A stretch of 64,000 bases of DNA from Salicibibacter cibarius (GTDB lineage Bacteria; Bacillota; Bacilli; Bacillales; Marinococcaceae): contig NZ_CP054705.1 in NCBI RefSeq assembly GCF_016495725.1, forward strand, positions 310,001 through 374,000, read 5' to 3'. The notes below the pieces were generated by a model that was not told the DNA's origin, did no database searches, and saw only the letters and a program-made list of their open reading frames with translations. The first letter of the stretch is position 1; every line of letters begins with the position of its first letter. The position numbers were made by a program, and so were the translations under genes. Below, piece after piece: positions 8,657 to 17,087 of this stretch.

Positions 8657-9475
8657 ATGAATAAAACATTGCCAGCTATTCAAATTAACAATGTTGAGAA
8701 ATCCTTTTCAAAAAATAAAGAAAAGATAACAGTTATTGATGATTTCAATCTTGATGTTGCGGAAGGTCAATTTGTTAGCTTTGTAGGACCAAGTGGTTGT
8801 GGGAAAAGTACATTATTGCATATTGTTGGAGGTTTTATCCCAGAAACGAATGGTGAAATACAAATTAGAGGAAACAAGGTAACTAAACCAGGACCGGATC
8901 GAGGTATGATGTTTCAAGAAGAAGCCCTTTTTCCTTGGAGGAATGTTTATGACAACGTCGCATGGGGGCTGGAAGTACAAAAGAAATCAAAAAAAGAGCG
9001 TCAGGAAATTGTTGAGCGTTTTCTGAAATTAGTTAATTTGGAGGACTTTAAAAACAGTATGCCTTCAGAACTTTCTGGCGGCATGAAACAGCGTATCTCC
9101 TTAGCTAGAGTTTTAGCTTTCGATCCAGATGTACTCTTAATGGATGAACCCTTCGGCGCTTTGGATGCTCAAACACGAGAAACTATGCAAGTTGAACTGC
9201 AAAGGATCTGGTCAGAATCCCAGAAAAGTGTATTATTTGTAACCCATGATATTGATGAAGCTGTCTTTTTAGGAGATGTTGTTGCTGTTTTTTCGAAGAG
9301 GCCGGCACAAATAAAAGAACTTGTTAAAATCGATTTGGATCGCCCTCGTGATATTTCAATCCGAAAATCTCCGGATTTTGTTGAATATCGAAATTACATT
9401 TGGGATCTTCTTCATGATTATTCACCTGAGACAAATTATTCTCAATTGGGGAGACAAATTTCACATGCAAAATAA
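8657..9475 (+). CDS. ABC transporter ATP-binding protein, SsuB/TauB-like
   Basis: This is the cytoplasmic ATPase of the importer, 272 residues from the ATG at 8657. That start is chosen because AAAAAGGAG ends at 8650; an ATG at 8651 would have no spacing and a longer upstream frame has no ribosome site. The Walker A motif is GPSGCGKST, followed by the Q-loop FQEEALFPWRNV, the signature LSGGMKQR, the Walker B LLMDEPFGALD and the switch His in VTHDIDEA. It overlaps the next permease by 11 bases, consistent with translational coupling. Confidence 0.95.
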   Translation: MNKTLPAIQINNVEKSFSKNKEKITVIDDFNLDVAEGQFVSFVGPSGCGKSTLLHIVGGFIPETNGEIQIRGNKVTKPGPDRGMMFQEEALFPWRNVYDNVAWGLEVQKKSKKERQEIVERFLKLVNLEDFKNSMPSELSGGMKQRISLARVLAFDPDVLLMDEPFGALDAQTRETMQVELQRIWSESQKSVLFVTHDIDEAVFLGDVVAVFSKRPAQIKELVKIDLDRPRDISIRKSPDFVEYRNYIWDLLHDYSPETNYSQLGRQISHAK

Positions 9476-10244
9476 TATTGGAACGCTTAAATCAAATTCT
9501 AAATTGAAAATGATTATAGCGATTGAAATTGCCGCGGTACTTGCATTATGGCAGTTTTTATCAAGCGCCAATTTGATAAACGATTATCTTTCTAATCCGA
9601 TTGAAATTGGTACTTTTCTATTACAGTCCATTTTTGGCGGAGAGTTAATTATCGATGCGGGAATGAGTTTATACAGATCCTTAACAGGATTTATACTCGT
9701 TATTGTATGTGGAACCATATTGGGAATATGTGCAGGTTACTTTCAACCTGTAGGGAGGTTTTTTGACCCGTTAATAAGTTTAGGAAACCCTGTTCCTAAA
9801 GTCGCGTTGCTTCCAGTTTTAATTGTTTGGTTCGGACTGAATGATTTCACTCGTATATTTATTATCTTTTTGACAGCCTTTTTCCCATGTTTCATTAATA
9901 CAGCTGATGGTGTAAGAACAGTTAATAAATACTTAATTTGGTCCGCACGTAATATGGGGAGCTCCCACTTAAACGTTGTTAAAAAAATTATTTTTCCGGC
10001 AGCGCTCCCAAAGATTTTCGACGGATATAGAATTTCACTAGCGCTCACTTTTATGATGGTATTTTCCTCAGAGATCATAGGCTCAGCGAATGATCGTGGT
10101 CTCGGATTGATGATCCTAAATGCAGATATGTTTGGGCGGACGGATATTATGTTTGCAGCGGTTTTCGTTATTGCCTTACTTGGTCTATGGTGTGATCGAA
10201 TTTTGTTGTTTACTCGTTCCCGTATTTTATGGTGGGCAAATTGA
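9465..10244 (+). CDS. ABC transporter permease 1, SsuC/TauC-like
   Basis: This is a membrane subunit of the importer with 259 residues and about six membrane segments. The ATG at 9465 is preferred because it overlaps the ATPase stop region and gives the usual short N-terminus before the first helix (IAIEIAAVLALWQFL). A longer frame would run far back into the ATPase gene. The permease coupling motif is visible near residues 150-180 (TADGVRTVNKYLIWSARNMGSS), which is the typical EAA-loop region. It is paired with a second, distinct permease, so the channel is probably a heterodimer. Confidence 0.9.
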   Translation: MQNNIGTLKSNSKLKMIIAIEIAAVLALWQFLSSANLINDYLSNPIEIGTFLLQSIFGGELIIDAGMSLYRSLTGFILVIVCGTILGICAGYFQPVGRFFDPLISLGNPVPKVALLPVLIVWFGLNDFTRIFIIFLTAFFPCFINTADGVRTVNKYLIWSARNMGSSHLNVVKKIIFPAALPKIFDGYRISLALTFMMVFSSEIIGSANDRGLGLMILNADMFGRTDIMFAAVFVIALLGLWCDRILLFTRSRILWWAN

Positions 10245-10257
10245 GGTGTATTCGCGA

Positions 10258-11010
10258 ATGGTAGATAAACTAAAAAATTGGATAAATAATTATTACTCGG
10301 TTTTTCTGCTTCTGGTAGTTTGGGAGATAGTTGCTATGTCAGGTATATTCCCAGAGCGATTGTTCCCAAGTATGACACTTATAATACAAAATATATTTGA
10401 ATTAGCTAGTTCCGGAGTGTTGTGGGGAGACTTAGGAGCTACGCTATATAGACTTTTCATTGGATTTGCATTAGCTGCTGTTATTGGAGTTTTTCTAGGA
10501 ATCTATATGAGTAAGCATCCGTTTTTTGACGGATTAATGCAGCCAATTTTCTCAATTGGATATCCTATTCCGAGGGTTGCGCTTTATCCGATAGTTGTTT
10601 TCGTAATAGGTCTTGGTTCTGGATCCAAGATATTTCTAATTTTTCTCGAATGTCTCTTTCCAATTGTCATTTCTACTTATTTTGGGGCTAAAAGAGTGAA
10701 CAATGTATATTTATGGTCTGGGCAAAACATGGGAGCTTCTAGTAAGGAAATGTTTTGGAAAATTACACTGCCCGCAACGATGCCTTCAATTTTTACAGGT
10801 TTTCGGATCGCAATTCCGCTTGCATTCGTTGTAGCTGTATTAACAGAAATGATTACTTCAACAGAAGGTCTTGGAAATTTACTAACATTTATGGAGGCTT
10901 CATTACGACAAGATCAAGTTCTTGCAGTTGTTACTGTTATATCAATTGTAGGATTTATCATTGACCGTATTGTTGGTATCGTTCGAAAAAAATACGTTCA
11001 TTGGGGATAA
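10258..11010 (+). CDS. ABC transporter permease 2
   Basis: This is the second membrane subunit, 250 residues with about six helices. The ATG at 10258 follows GAGGTG at a good distance; the open frame extends upstream into permease 1 without a plausible start. The EAA-type loop is visible (FGAKRVNNVYLWSGQNMGAS), followed by FWKITLPATMPSIFTGFRIA. NitT/TauT importers usually have one permease gene, so two divergent permeases in tandem are a mild peculiarity seen mainly in some aromatic-acid systems. It is the last gene of the transporter group. Confidence 0.9.
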   Translation: MVDKLKNWINNYYSVFLLLVVWEIVAMSGIFPERLFPSMTLIIQNIFELASSGVLWGDLGATLYRLFIGFALAAVIGVFLGIYMSKHPFFDGLMQPIFSIGYPIPRVALYPIVVFVIGLGSGSKIFLIFLECLFPIVISTYFGAKRVNNVYLWSGQNMGASSKEMFWKITLPATMPSIFTGFRIAIPLAFVVAVLTEMITSTEGLGNLLTFMEASLRQDQVLAVVTVISIVGFIIDRIVGIVRKKYVHWG

Positions 11011-11114
11011 GAGACGACATATCAAATATATTCTGTGTCTAATTAAGATTACAACGACTCGTACGTCCACAACAAGCCAAAGTAATAAATTGTTTTAAAG
11101 GGTGATTGTAAAAA

Positions 11115-11909
11115 ATGGAGAACTTGAAGGGGAAGGTTGCGATTGTTACTGGAGGCACTGCAGGAATCGGAGAGGCTGTCTCACGAAGGTTTTTAGAAGA
11201 GGGGGCCAATGTTTGTATTGTAGGAAGGTCGAAAACCAAGTTAGAGTCTTTGCAAAATGAGTTTGGTGAGAGAACTATAACGATTTCGGGTGATGTATCA
11301 GAATATACCAGTCACCAAGAAGCAGTCCGGGAAACAGTTAAGAAATTTGGGAAATTAGATATTTTTGTTTCAAATGCCGGTGTGTTTGATGGTTTTGTGT
11401 CATTGGAAAAACTCCCTGAAAACCGCATGGATGAAGCATTTTCTTCCATTTTTGATATTAATGTTAAGGGAGGACTTCTAGGAGTTAAGGCAGCTTACGA
11501 AGAATTAAGAAAAACTAATGGAAACATCATTTTTACACTTTCAAATGCTTCTTTTTATCCTAATGGTGGTGGTCCCATCTATACAGCTAGTAAGCATGCG
11601 ATGCTTGGGCTTGTTCGTGAGTTAGCTTATGAACTGGCGCCTGAAATTCGTGTCAATGGAGTGTCCCCAGGAGGAACTATAACAAAGCTTGCGGCTATTC
11701 CAAGTTTGCAGGATGTCGTGGAAACGATCGATCCTGAAACGCGACAAAAATTTATTGAAAGTAGAAACCCTTTAAAATTAGCCCAAAAAGCAGAAGATCA
11801 TAACGGCGCTTATGTTTTATTAGCATCGAATCAATCTAGAGCTATTACTGGTACAGTTATAGAAAGTGACGGGGGTTTAGGTGTAAGAGGAATGCCTAAT
11901 AGTAACTAA
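11115..11909 (+). CDS. Short-chain dehydrogenase/reductase (possible cis-dihydrodiol dehydrogenase)
   Basis: This is a classical SDR of 264 residues. The NAD-binding motif TGGTAGIG (about 13-20), the NAG motif (SNAGVF) and the active-site Tyr-Lys pair in YTASKHAM (about 156-163) are all present, with catalytic Ser in TLSNASFY. Tail spacing and SPGGTI resemble the group that contains cis-biphenyl-2,3-dihydrodiol dehydrogenase (BphB-like). In a cluster with a Rieske oxygenase and an extradiol enzyme, the expected job is to rearomatise the dihydrodiol to a catechol using NAD+. That assignment is inference; the SDR fold and complete active site are seen. Confidence 0.85.
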   Translation: MENLKGKVAIVTGGTAGIGEAVSRRFLEEGANVCIVGRSKTKLESLQNEFGERTITISGDVSEYTSHQEAVRETVKKFGKLDIFVSNAGVFDGFVSLEKLPENRMDEAFSSIFDINVKGGLLGVKAAYEELRKTNGNIIFTLSNASFYPNGGGPIYTASKHAMLGLVRELAYELAPEIRVNGVSPGGTITKLAAIPSLQDVVETIDPETRQKFIESRNPLKLAQKAEDHNGAYVLLASNQSRAITGTVIESDGGLGVRGMPNSN

Positions 11910-12048
11910 GTTCTTAATACTTCACGTGAGAAAAGGTGGTATCTGTCACGATTTCATTCATTATAAGACAAATAGTCTATAATGTCGGGCATTTGCAGAA
12001 ACTTTACGACAGAATTTGAATCTAAAGTTCAAAACATTTCAAGATTAG

Positions 12049-12077
12049 TTGACTTACTGTTGAAACGTTGATATTAT
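12049..12077 (+). promoter_or_regulatory. Sigma-A promoter of the ring-degradation operon
   Basis: TTGACT (12049-12054), a 17-base spacer, then TATTAT (12072-12077). It is followed by the palindrome at 12089-12113. The genes from 12166 onward are closely spaced on the same strand. Confidence 0.75.
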
Positions 12078-12088
12078 TTGTGTACACC

Positions 12089-12113
12089 GTATATAAAACA
12101 ATGTTTTATATAC
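12089..12113 (+). promoter_or_regulatory. Palindromic operator 2, probable IclR-family site
   Basis: This is a perfect inverted repeat: arms GTATATAAAAC and GTTTTATATAC around AAT. The ATATAAAACA half and TTTTATAT half are shared with operator 1 at 6806-6832. It lies just downstream of the -10 box, where bound protein would block initiation or early elongation. Confidence 0.72.
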
Positions 12114-12165
12114 AAATCAAATAATTAGAATTCCCTTTTTTTCACTAAAAATATGAGGTGATAAT

Positions 12166-13092
12166 ATGCTTGGTATTACACATCTGAGGCACATTAGTTT
12201 GATAACTCCTACATTAAATGAACAATCAAACTATTATGAAAGTGTTTGGGGTCTTGATAAAGTTTATGAAGATGACCAATCTGTATCTTTTCGAGGAGCA
12301 GGACCTGAAAATCACATATTAAATTTGAGAGCAGGAGATAGGAAGGCACTTCATCATATTGGCTTTGGAATGGCAGATAATATTGCAGTTGATCAGGCTG
12401 CTGAAAAACTCAAAGAGCTTAACATACCGATTGTATCGGAACCGAGTTATCTTGATGAAGAAGGCGGCGGTTATGGGATGCGATTCTTGGATCCGGACGG
12501 ACGGTGCATTGAGCTTTCTGCTTGGGTGGAAGTTCATACGTCTTATTGGAGAAAAAAAGATGTTGATCCCATGAAGCTTAATCATGTTGTTTTAAATACA
12601 CCGAATATAGATGAAGCTGTTGATTTTTACACGACAGTGCTTGGGTTCAAAGTTTCGGATTGGAGTGAGCATCAGATGGCGTTTTTGCGCTGTAACAAAA
12701 ATCATCATTCCATTGCATTTAATCAAGCTGAGCATGCATCGGTAAACCACATCGCTTATGAAGTTGATAGCGTAGATGAAGTGATGCGTGGAATCAAAAA
12801 TGTCCGAAAGAATGGTTTTGAAGAACTATGGGGACCAGGACGCCATGGCCCTGGGAATAACATTTTCTGTTATTTTAAGGATCCGGCAGGATTTGTTATT
12901 GAATATACGTGCTACATTATTACGATCGAGGATGAATCAAAATGGGAATCATTTGTCTGGAAAAGGGTTCCTCATCTAATTGATCGCTGGGGTATTGCTG
13001 GGCCACCTTCAAAGGAGGCTCGTGCAGCAATGGCAGGCGAACCAGATGAAGGATGGGCTAAAAAGGAGTTAGAAGAGCAATTTCATCAGTGA
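12166..13092 (+). CDS. Type I extradiol ring-cleavage dioxygenase (VOC family)
   Basis: This is a two-domain vicinal-oxygen-chelate protein of 308 residues, the usual size for catechol 2,3-dioxygenase and 2,3-dihydroxybiphenyl 1,2-dioxygenase. The N-terminal domain keeps the fold (LRHISLITP, LHHIGFG). The C-terminal domain carries the Fe(II) or Mn(II) ligands expected of active enzymes: His140 (LNHVVLNTP), His195 (VNHIAYEV) and Glu246 (FVIEYTCY). It probably opens the catechol produced by the oxygenase and dehydrogenase, giving a yellow meta-cleavage product. It is the first gene after operator 2. The substrate cannot be read from sequence. Confidence 0.88.
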   Translation: MLGITHLRHISLITPTLNEQSNYYESVWGLDKVYEDDQSVSFRGAGPENHILNLRAGDRKALHHIGFGMADNIAVDQAAEKLKELNIPIVSEPSYLDEEGGGYGMRFLDPDGRCIELSAWVEVHTSYWRKKDVDPMKLNHVVLNTPNIDEAVDFYTTVLGFKVSDWSEHQMAFLRCNKNHHSIAFNQAEHASVNHIAYEVDSVDEVMRGIKNVRKNGFEELWGPGRHGPGNNIFCYFKDPAGFVIEYTCYIITIEDESKWESFVWKRVPHLIDRWGIAGPPSKEARAAMAGEPDEGWAKKELEEQFHQ

Positions 13093-13110
13093 AAGGGTTG
13101 AATCTAGACT

Positions 13111-13902
13111 ATGAATCTAGGGTTGCAAGATAAGAATGTGATTATTATGGGTGGCACCTCGGGCGTCGGTCTAAAAACAGCTGAAATGTTTATTGAAGAA
13201 GGGGCGAACGTTGCTGTTTGTGGACGGGATCAGGAACGTATGGACTCCGCGTATAACCATCTACGAAAGATAGCTGAACATAAGGATATTTACGCGGGAA
13301 TGTGCGATGTAACAAAGGAAGAGGATGTCATCGCTTTTGTAGAAAACAGCGCACGACATCTTGGTGGTATTAATATTTTAGTGAATGCCGCTGGTCGAAG
13401 TTTTATGGGTCATTTTTTTCAAATTAACAATGAACAATGGAATGAACAAATTCAATTAAAATATTTCTCAATTATTTATGCAGTCCGCGCTGTTCATCCT
13501 TATATGGTGTCATCTGAGGGTGGAAGAATCATTAACATTAATGCCACGTTAGCGAAAGAGCCAGAACCACACATGGCAGCAACGGCAGCGACGCGCGCAG
13601 GTCTTCTTAATTTAAGTAAGACACTATCCCATGAATTGGCAACAGATAATATTCTGGTGAATTCTGTAAGCTTAGGGTTGATTCGCACAGAGCAATGGGA
13701 GAGAAGAAGAAAGCAAAATGCACCTGAAGCTGATCCAGAAAAATGGTATAAAGATATAGCGCATAAACGCAATATACCACTGAAAAGAGTTGGAGAAGCA
13801 GAAGAGGTTGCCAGTGTTATCGTCTTCCTTGCTTCGGAGCGTTCCAGTTATGTTTCAGGATCTACCGTTGAAGTTGCAGGTGGTTTGGGAAAGAGTGTGT
13901 AA
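13111..13902 (+). CDS. SDR-family protein with a non-canonical active site
   Basis: This is a 263-residue Rossmann-fold SDR. The cofactor motif GGTSGVG (about 11-17) and the NAAG motif are present. At the catalytic position, where classical SDRs have Tyr-x-x-x-Lys, this protein reads HMAATAATRAGLLNL: Thr (or His) and Arg stand in place of Tyr and Lys. The protein otherwise looks intact, including the C-terminal YVSGSTVEVAGG. It may be a divergent SDR group that uses other residues or acts as a non-redox enzyme. The ATG has only a weak upstream site (AAAGGGTTG) and lies 18 bases after the extradiol gene. Confidence 0.8.
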   Translation: MNLGLQDKNVIIMGGTSGVGLKTAEMFIEEGANVAVCGRDQERMDSAYNHLRKIAEHKDIYAGMCDVTKEEDVIAFVENSARHLGGINILVNAAGRSFMGHFFQINNEQWNEQIQLKYFSIIYAVRAVHPYMVSSEGGRIININATLAKEPEPHMAATAATRAGLLNLSKTLSHELATDNILVNSVSLGLIRTEQWERRRKQNAPEADPEKWYKDIAHKRNIPLKRVGEAEEVASVIVFLASERSSYVSGSTVEVAGGLGKSV

Positions 13903-13925
13903 TATATATACGAGGAAGGACAATT

Positions 13926-15605
13926 ATGAATAAAGATGTGGAGACCGAATTTATAGTAGCTGATGCAATTGTAGAGGAACTAGTGAAATCAGGCGTTGAA
14001 GTTGTGTTTGGAATTGTGAGCATTCATAATATGCCAATTTATGATGCAATTAAAAGAGATGGAAGCATTTACTGTGTGACTGCTCGCGGAGAAAGTGGTG
14101 CCGTAAACATGGCCGATGGTTATGCACGCACTACCGGAAAGCTTGGTGTAGTCATTACCAGTACAGGAACTGGAGCAGGGAATGGAGCAGGGTCACTTGT
14201 GGAAGCATGGAATGCTGGCGCGCCTGTTTTGCACCTTACGGGTGAAGTTTCTTCCTCTTATTTGGGGATGGAAAATGGATATATTCATCAATGTAAAGAT
14301 CAACATTCGATGATGAAGGGAGCTTGCAAAAATGCTCATTTGTTAAAAAAACCAAATCAAATATATCCGTTCATTCGTCAGGCGATTAATCAGGCACTCA
14401 CCCCTCCTCAAGGGCCAATTACCGTTGAAATACCCATTAATTATCAGTCGGCGATAATTACAAAAAATAATTATATGGAAAATACACGAACCTTTGGAAA
14501 CCCTCAGGACATATCATTATCTATTGTGAAAAAAATCCGTGCAGCGAAACGGCCAGTTCTATGGACAGGTAGCGGTGCAATTGCCTCAGATGCTGCAGAG
14601 CAAGTAACGGAACTTGCAGAATTAATTGGGGCGCCAGTTATTACGAGTCAAGCAGGTAAAGGGATTATACCCGAAGACCATCCTCTTTGTATAGGCCATT
14701 TTGCATCTTATCCAGAAGTTCAGAGGCTTTTAAAAGAGGCAGACTTGCTCATTAGTATTGGCATTCGTTTTCGTAGCAATGAAACAGCTTCATGGAAAGT
14801 AGAAATTCCGAAAGAGCATATTTCAATAGATATCGATCAAAACGCGATCAATCGCAATTATGAATGCACACACTCGATTATTGGTGATGCAAAGGATATT
14901 GTTGATCAATTACTCACCCATTTACATCAAGAATCAAATGAAAAATTACATGAATATAGACATGAAGTAGAAAATGTACGTAATCAAGTTCGTCAAAGCT
15001 TGCGTAGCACACTTGGCCCTTATGAACAGTTTGTTGACGCTATGAACGATATTCTCCCTGATAATGCCATTCTCGTTCGAGATGTTACTGTTCCTGCAAA
15101 CGTATGGGGTAGTCGCTTAGTTGATATTTCTAAACCAAGGACTTCTATTCATGCGTCAGGGGGAGGTATTGGCCAAGGTTTACCAACAGCAATTGGTGCT
15201 CACTTTGGAGAAAAAAATCGATCGGTTGTATTAATGGCTGGCGATGGCGGATTTATGGTAAACGTTGGGGAAATGTCCACAGCAGTTCAAGAAAATCTTC
15301 CCCTTGTAGTTTTGCTATTTGATGATGGTGGTTATGGCGTGCTGAGGAGTATTCAGAATAATGCCTATGGCCGTCAAGTTGCAGTAGATTTAAATAGTCC
15401 GGATTTTGTCTCACTTGCTAGATCAATGGGTTTTACGGCAATGAAAATCCGATCAGCAAATGATTTTACTTTGAAGTTATCTGAATCTATTAAGTCAAAA
15501 AAACCAACGTTGCTTATGATAGATATGCAAGCTGTAGGTCCAATGGCAAAACCATTTGAAGGTCCTCCAGGTGCGGCAGAAGCATTTCAACCAAAAAAAA
15601 TATAA
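13926..15605 (+). CDS. Thiamine-diphosphate-dependent enzyme (acetolactate synthase/benzoylformate decarboxylase superfamily)
   Basis: The 559 residues follow the three-domain order PYR, central and PP. The ThDP-activating Glu is in TARGESGAVNMADGYAR (about 56). The central Rossmann-like domain runs from about residue 195 to 325. The diphosphate site is AGDGGFMVNVGEM (about 438-450). The closing part of the ThDP motif, usually Asn-Asn or Asn-Asp, reads Asp-Asp here (LFDDGGYGVLR). Members decarboxylate or ligate 2-oxo acids. Together with the aldehyde dehydrogenase that follows, a 2-oxo acid to aldehyde to carboxylate route is plausible for a ring-cleavage product, but this is inference. The SD is GAGGAAGG. 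Confidence 0.87.
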   Translation: MNKDVETEFIVADAIVEELVKSGVEVVFGIVSIHNMPIYDAIKRDGSIYCVTARGESGAVNMADGYARTTGKLGVVITSTGTGAGNGAGSLVEAWNAGAPVLHLTGEVSSSYLGMENGYIHQCKDQHSMMKGACKNAHLLKKPNQIYPFIRQAINQALTPPQGPITVEIPINYQSAIITKNNYMENTRTFGNPQDISLSIVKKIRAAKRPVLWTGSGAIASDAAEQVTELAELIGAPVITSQAGKGIIPEDHPLCIGHFASYPEVQRLLKEADLLISIGIRFRSNETASWKVEIPKEHISIDIDQNAINRNYECTHSIIGDAKDIVDQLLTHLHQESNEKLHEYRHEVENVRNQVRQSLRSTLGPYEQFVDAMNDILPDNAILVRDVTVPANVWGSRLVDISKPRTSIHASGGGIGQGLPTAIGAHFGEKNRSVVLMAGDGGFMVNVGEMSTAVQENLPLVVLLFDDGGYGVLRSIQNNAYGRQVAVDLNSPDFVSLARSMGFTAMKIRSANDFTLKLSESIKSKKPTLLMIDMQAVGPMAKPFEGPPGAAEAFQPKKI

Positions 15606-15619
15606 GAGAGGAATAGCAA

Positions 15620-17071
15620 ATGGCAAAAACGTTATTACCAAACGTATCTGGAAATTATTTAATGAATGGAGAATTAAAACAGACACAAGATGTAAAATCT
15701 GTTATAAATCCAGCGAAAACGGATGAAATCGTTGGCAAAGTCGCGCTGTGCACAGAAAAAGATGTGAGAGAAGCTGTAAGCGTTGCTGATGAAGCCTATC
15801 AAACATGGTCGCAAACAAAAATTACTGATCGAGCAGAACGAATGCGTAAAGCATCAGAGACATTAGGCGAAATTGTCGAAGAAAATGTTTCACTGTTTGT
15901 AAGGGAAAATGGAAAAACAATGGTCGAAGCGAAAAAAGATATTCTCAGGTGTGTAGAAATAATGCATCAACTTGCAGAAACCTCAGTTGAATGGTGGAAA
16001 CCTATTCCTTTAGATGGCCATGGTCAGAATGTTTCAATTCGTAGACGCCCGCGCGGCGTAACAGCAGTTATTTCACCATGGAATTCACCCATGATTCTTA
16101 CATTCAAGCGCCTCATTCCTGCTTTACTAGCTGGAAATACCGTTGTTGTAAAACCAGCAACTAATTGTCCGCTTACTGTACTTACAAGCCTCGCTGCTAT
16201 TGCTAATCAATTTCCTCCTGGAGTCATTAATGTTGTAACGGGATCTGGAGAAATGGTTGGCGACCTCTTAAGTTCGGATTCACGTGTACGTGCGATTGCT
16301 TTTACGGGGGGGACAGAAACCGGGAAGGAGATTATGGCCCGGTCATCATCGACGATCAAAAATTTGTATATGGAACTTGGTGGAAATGATCCCGCATTAA
16401 TCCTTCCGGACGCAGCATTAGATGACCAAGAAATTCAGAAGCTTCATGGTGCAATATTACGCTCGGCGGGGCAAGTTTGCTCTGCAGTGAAGCGAATATA
16501 TGTACATGAGTCTCGTCATGATGAAATTGTAGAAAAGCTTACGAAATCTTTTGAAAAAGTTGTTGTAGGAAATGGCCTTCAGCCTGATGCGATGATGGGT
16601 CCTTTGAATAATGAAAGCCAGTACAAATATGTGATGGAATTGCTTAAGCGAACGGAAGAAAACGGCTCGAAAGTTAATACTGTCGGGGTGAAGTTAGATT
16701 CAGAATCGTGGGAGGATGGTTACTTCGTACTCCCATCAATTGTGACGGACATTTCGCATGATGCTGAATTAACACAAGCAGAACAATTTGGACCGGTTAT
16801 TCCAATTATTCCTTACACTGATCTTGAAGATGCCATTAGAAAAGCAAATGATTCACCCTTTGGGTTACGAGCTTCTGTATGGACATCAAGTCGTGAAAAT
16901 GCGATTTCAATCGCAGATCGACTAGAAGCCGGTGCAGTGTTTCATAACAACCATACAATCTTTAACAATCTTCACTTAGATTTTGCAGGTACAAAAGAAA
17001 GCGGAATGAATCGAGAAACTCAATGGGGGAATTTAGACTTATTCGCAGATTCTTATGGCTTTTCAAATTAG
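15620..17071 (+). CDS. NAD(P)-dependent aldehyde dehydrogenase
   Basis: This is a 483-residue ALDH. Landmarks are SPWNSPMILTFKRLIPALLAGNT (about 151-173), the cofactor motif FTGGTETG (about 229), the general-base Glu in MELGGNDPAL (about 253) and the nucleophile Cys in SAGQVCSAVKR (about 287). It is preceded by GAGAGGAA and begins 15 bases after the ThDP enzyme. It presumably oxidises the aldehyde released by its neighbour or an intermediate of ring cleavage. The family includes salicylaldehyde, vanillin and semialdehyde dehydrogenases; the sequence alone does not separate them. Confidence 0.9.
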   Translation: MAKTLLPNVSGNYLMNGELKQTQDVKSVINPAKTDEIVGKVALCTEKDVREAVSVADEAYQTWSQTKITDRAERMRKASETLGEIVEENVSLFVRENGKTMVEAKKDILRCVEIMHQLAETSVEWWKPIPLDGHGQNVSIRRRPRGVTAVISPWNSPMILTFKRLIPALLAGNTVVVKPATNCPLTVLTSLAAIANQFPPGVINVVTGSGEMVGDLLSSDSRVRAIAFTGGTETGKEIMARSSSTIKNLYMELGGNDPALILPDAALDDQEIQKLHGAILRSAGQVCSAVKRIYVHESRHDEIVEKLTKSFEKVVVGNGLQPDAMMGPLNNESQYKYVMELLKRTEENGSKVNTVGVKLDSESWEDGYFVLPSIVTDISHDAELTQAEQFGPVIPIIPYTDLEDAIRKANDSPFGLRASVWTSSRENAISIADRLEAGAVFHNNHTIFNNLHLDFAGTKESGMNRETQWGNLDLFADSYGFSN

Positions 17072-17087
17072 CGGATGGAGGCATCAC

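Noticed and set aside
9321-9464. Longer start for ABC permease 1
   Set aside because: It lies wholly within the ATPase gene and would add a second unlikely N-terminus; the overlapping ATG at 9465 is the better choice.
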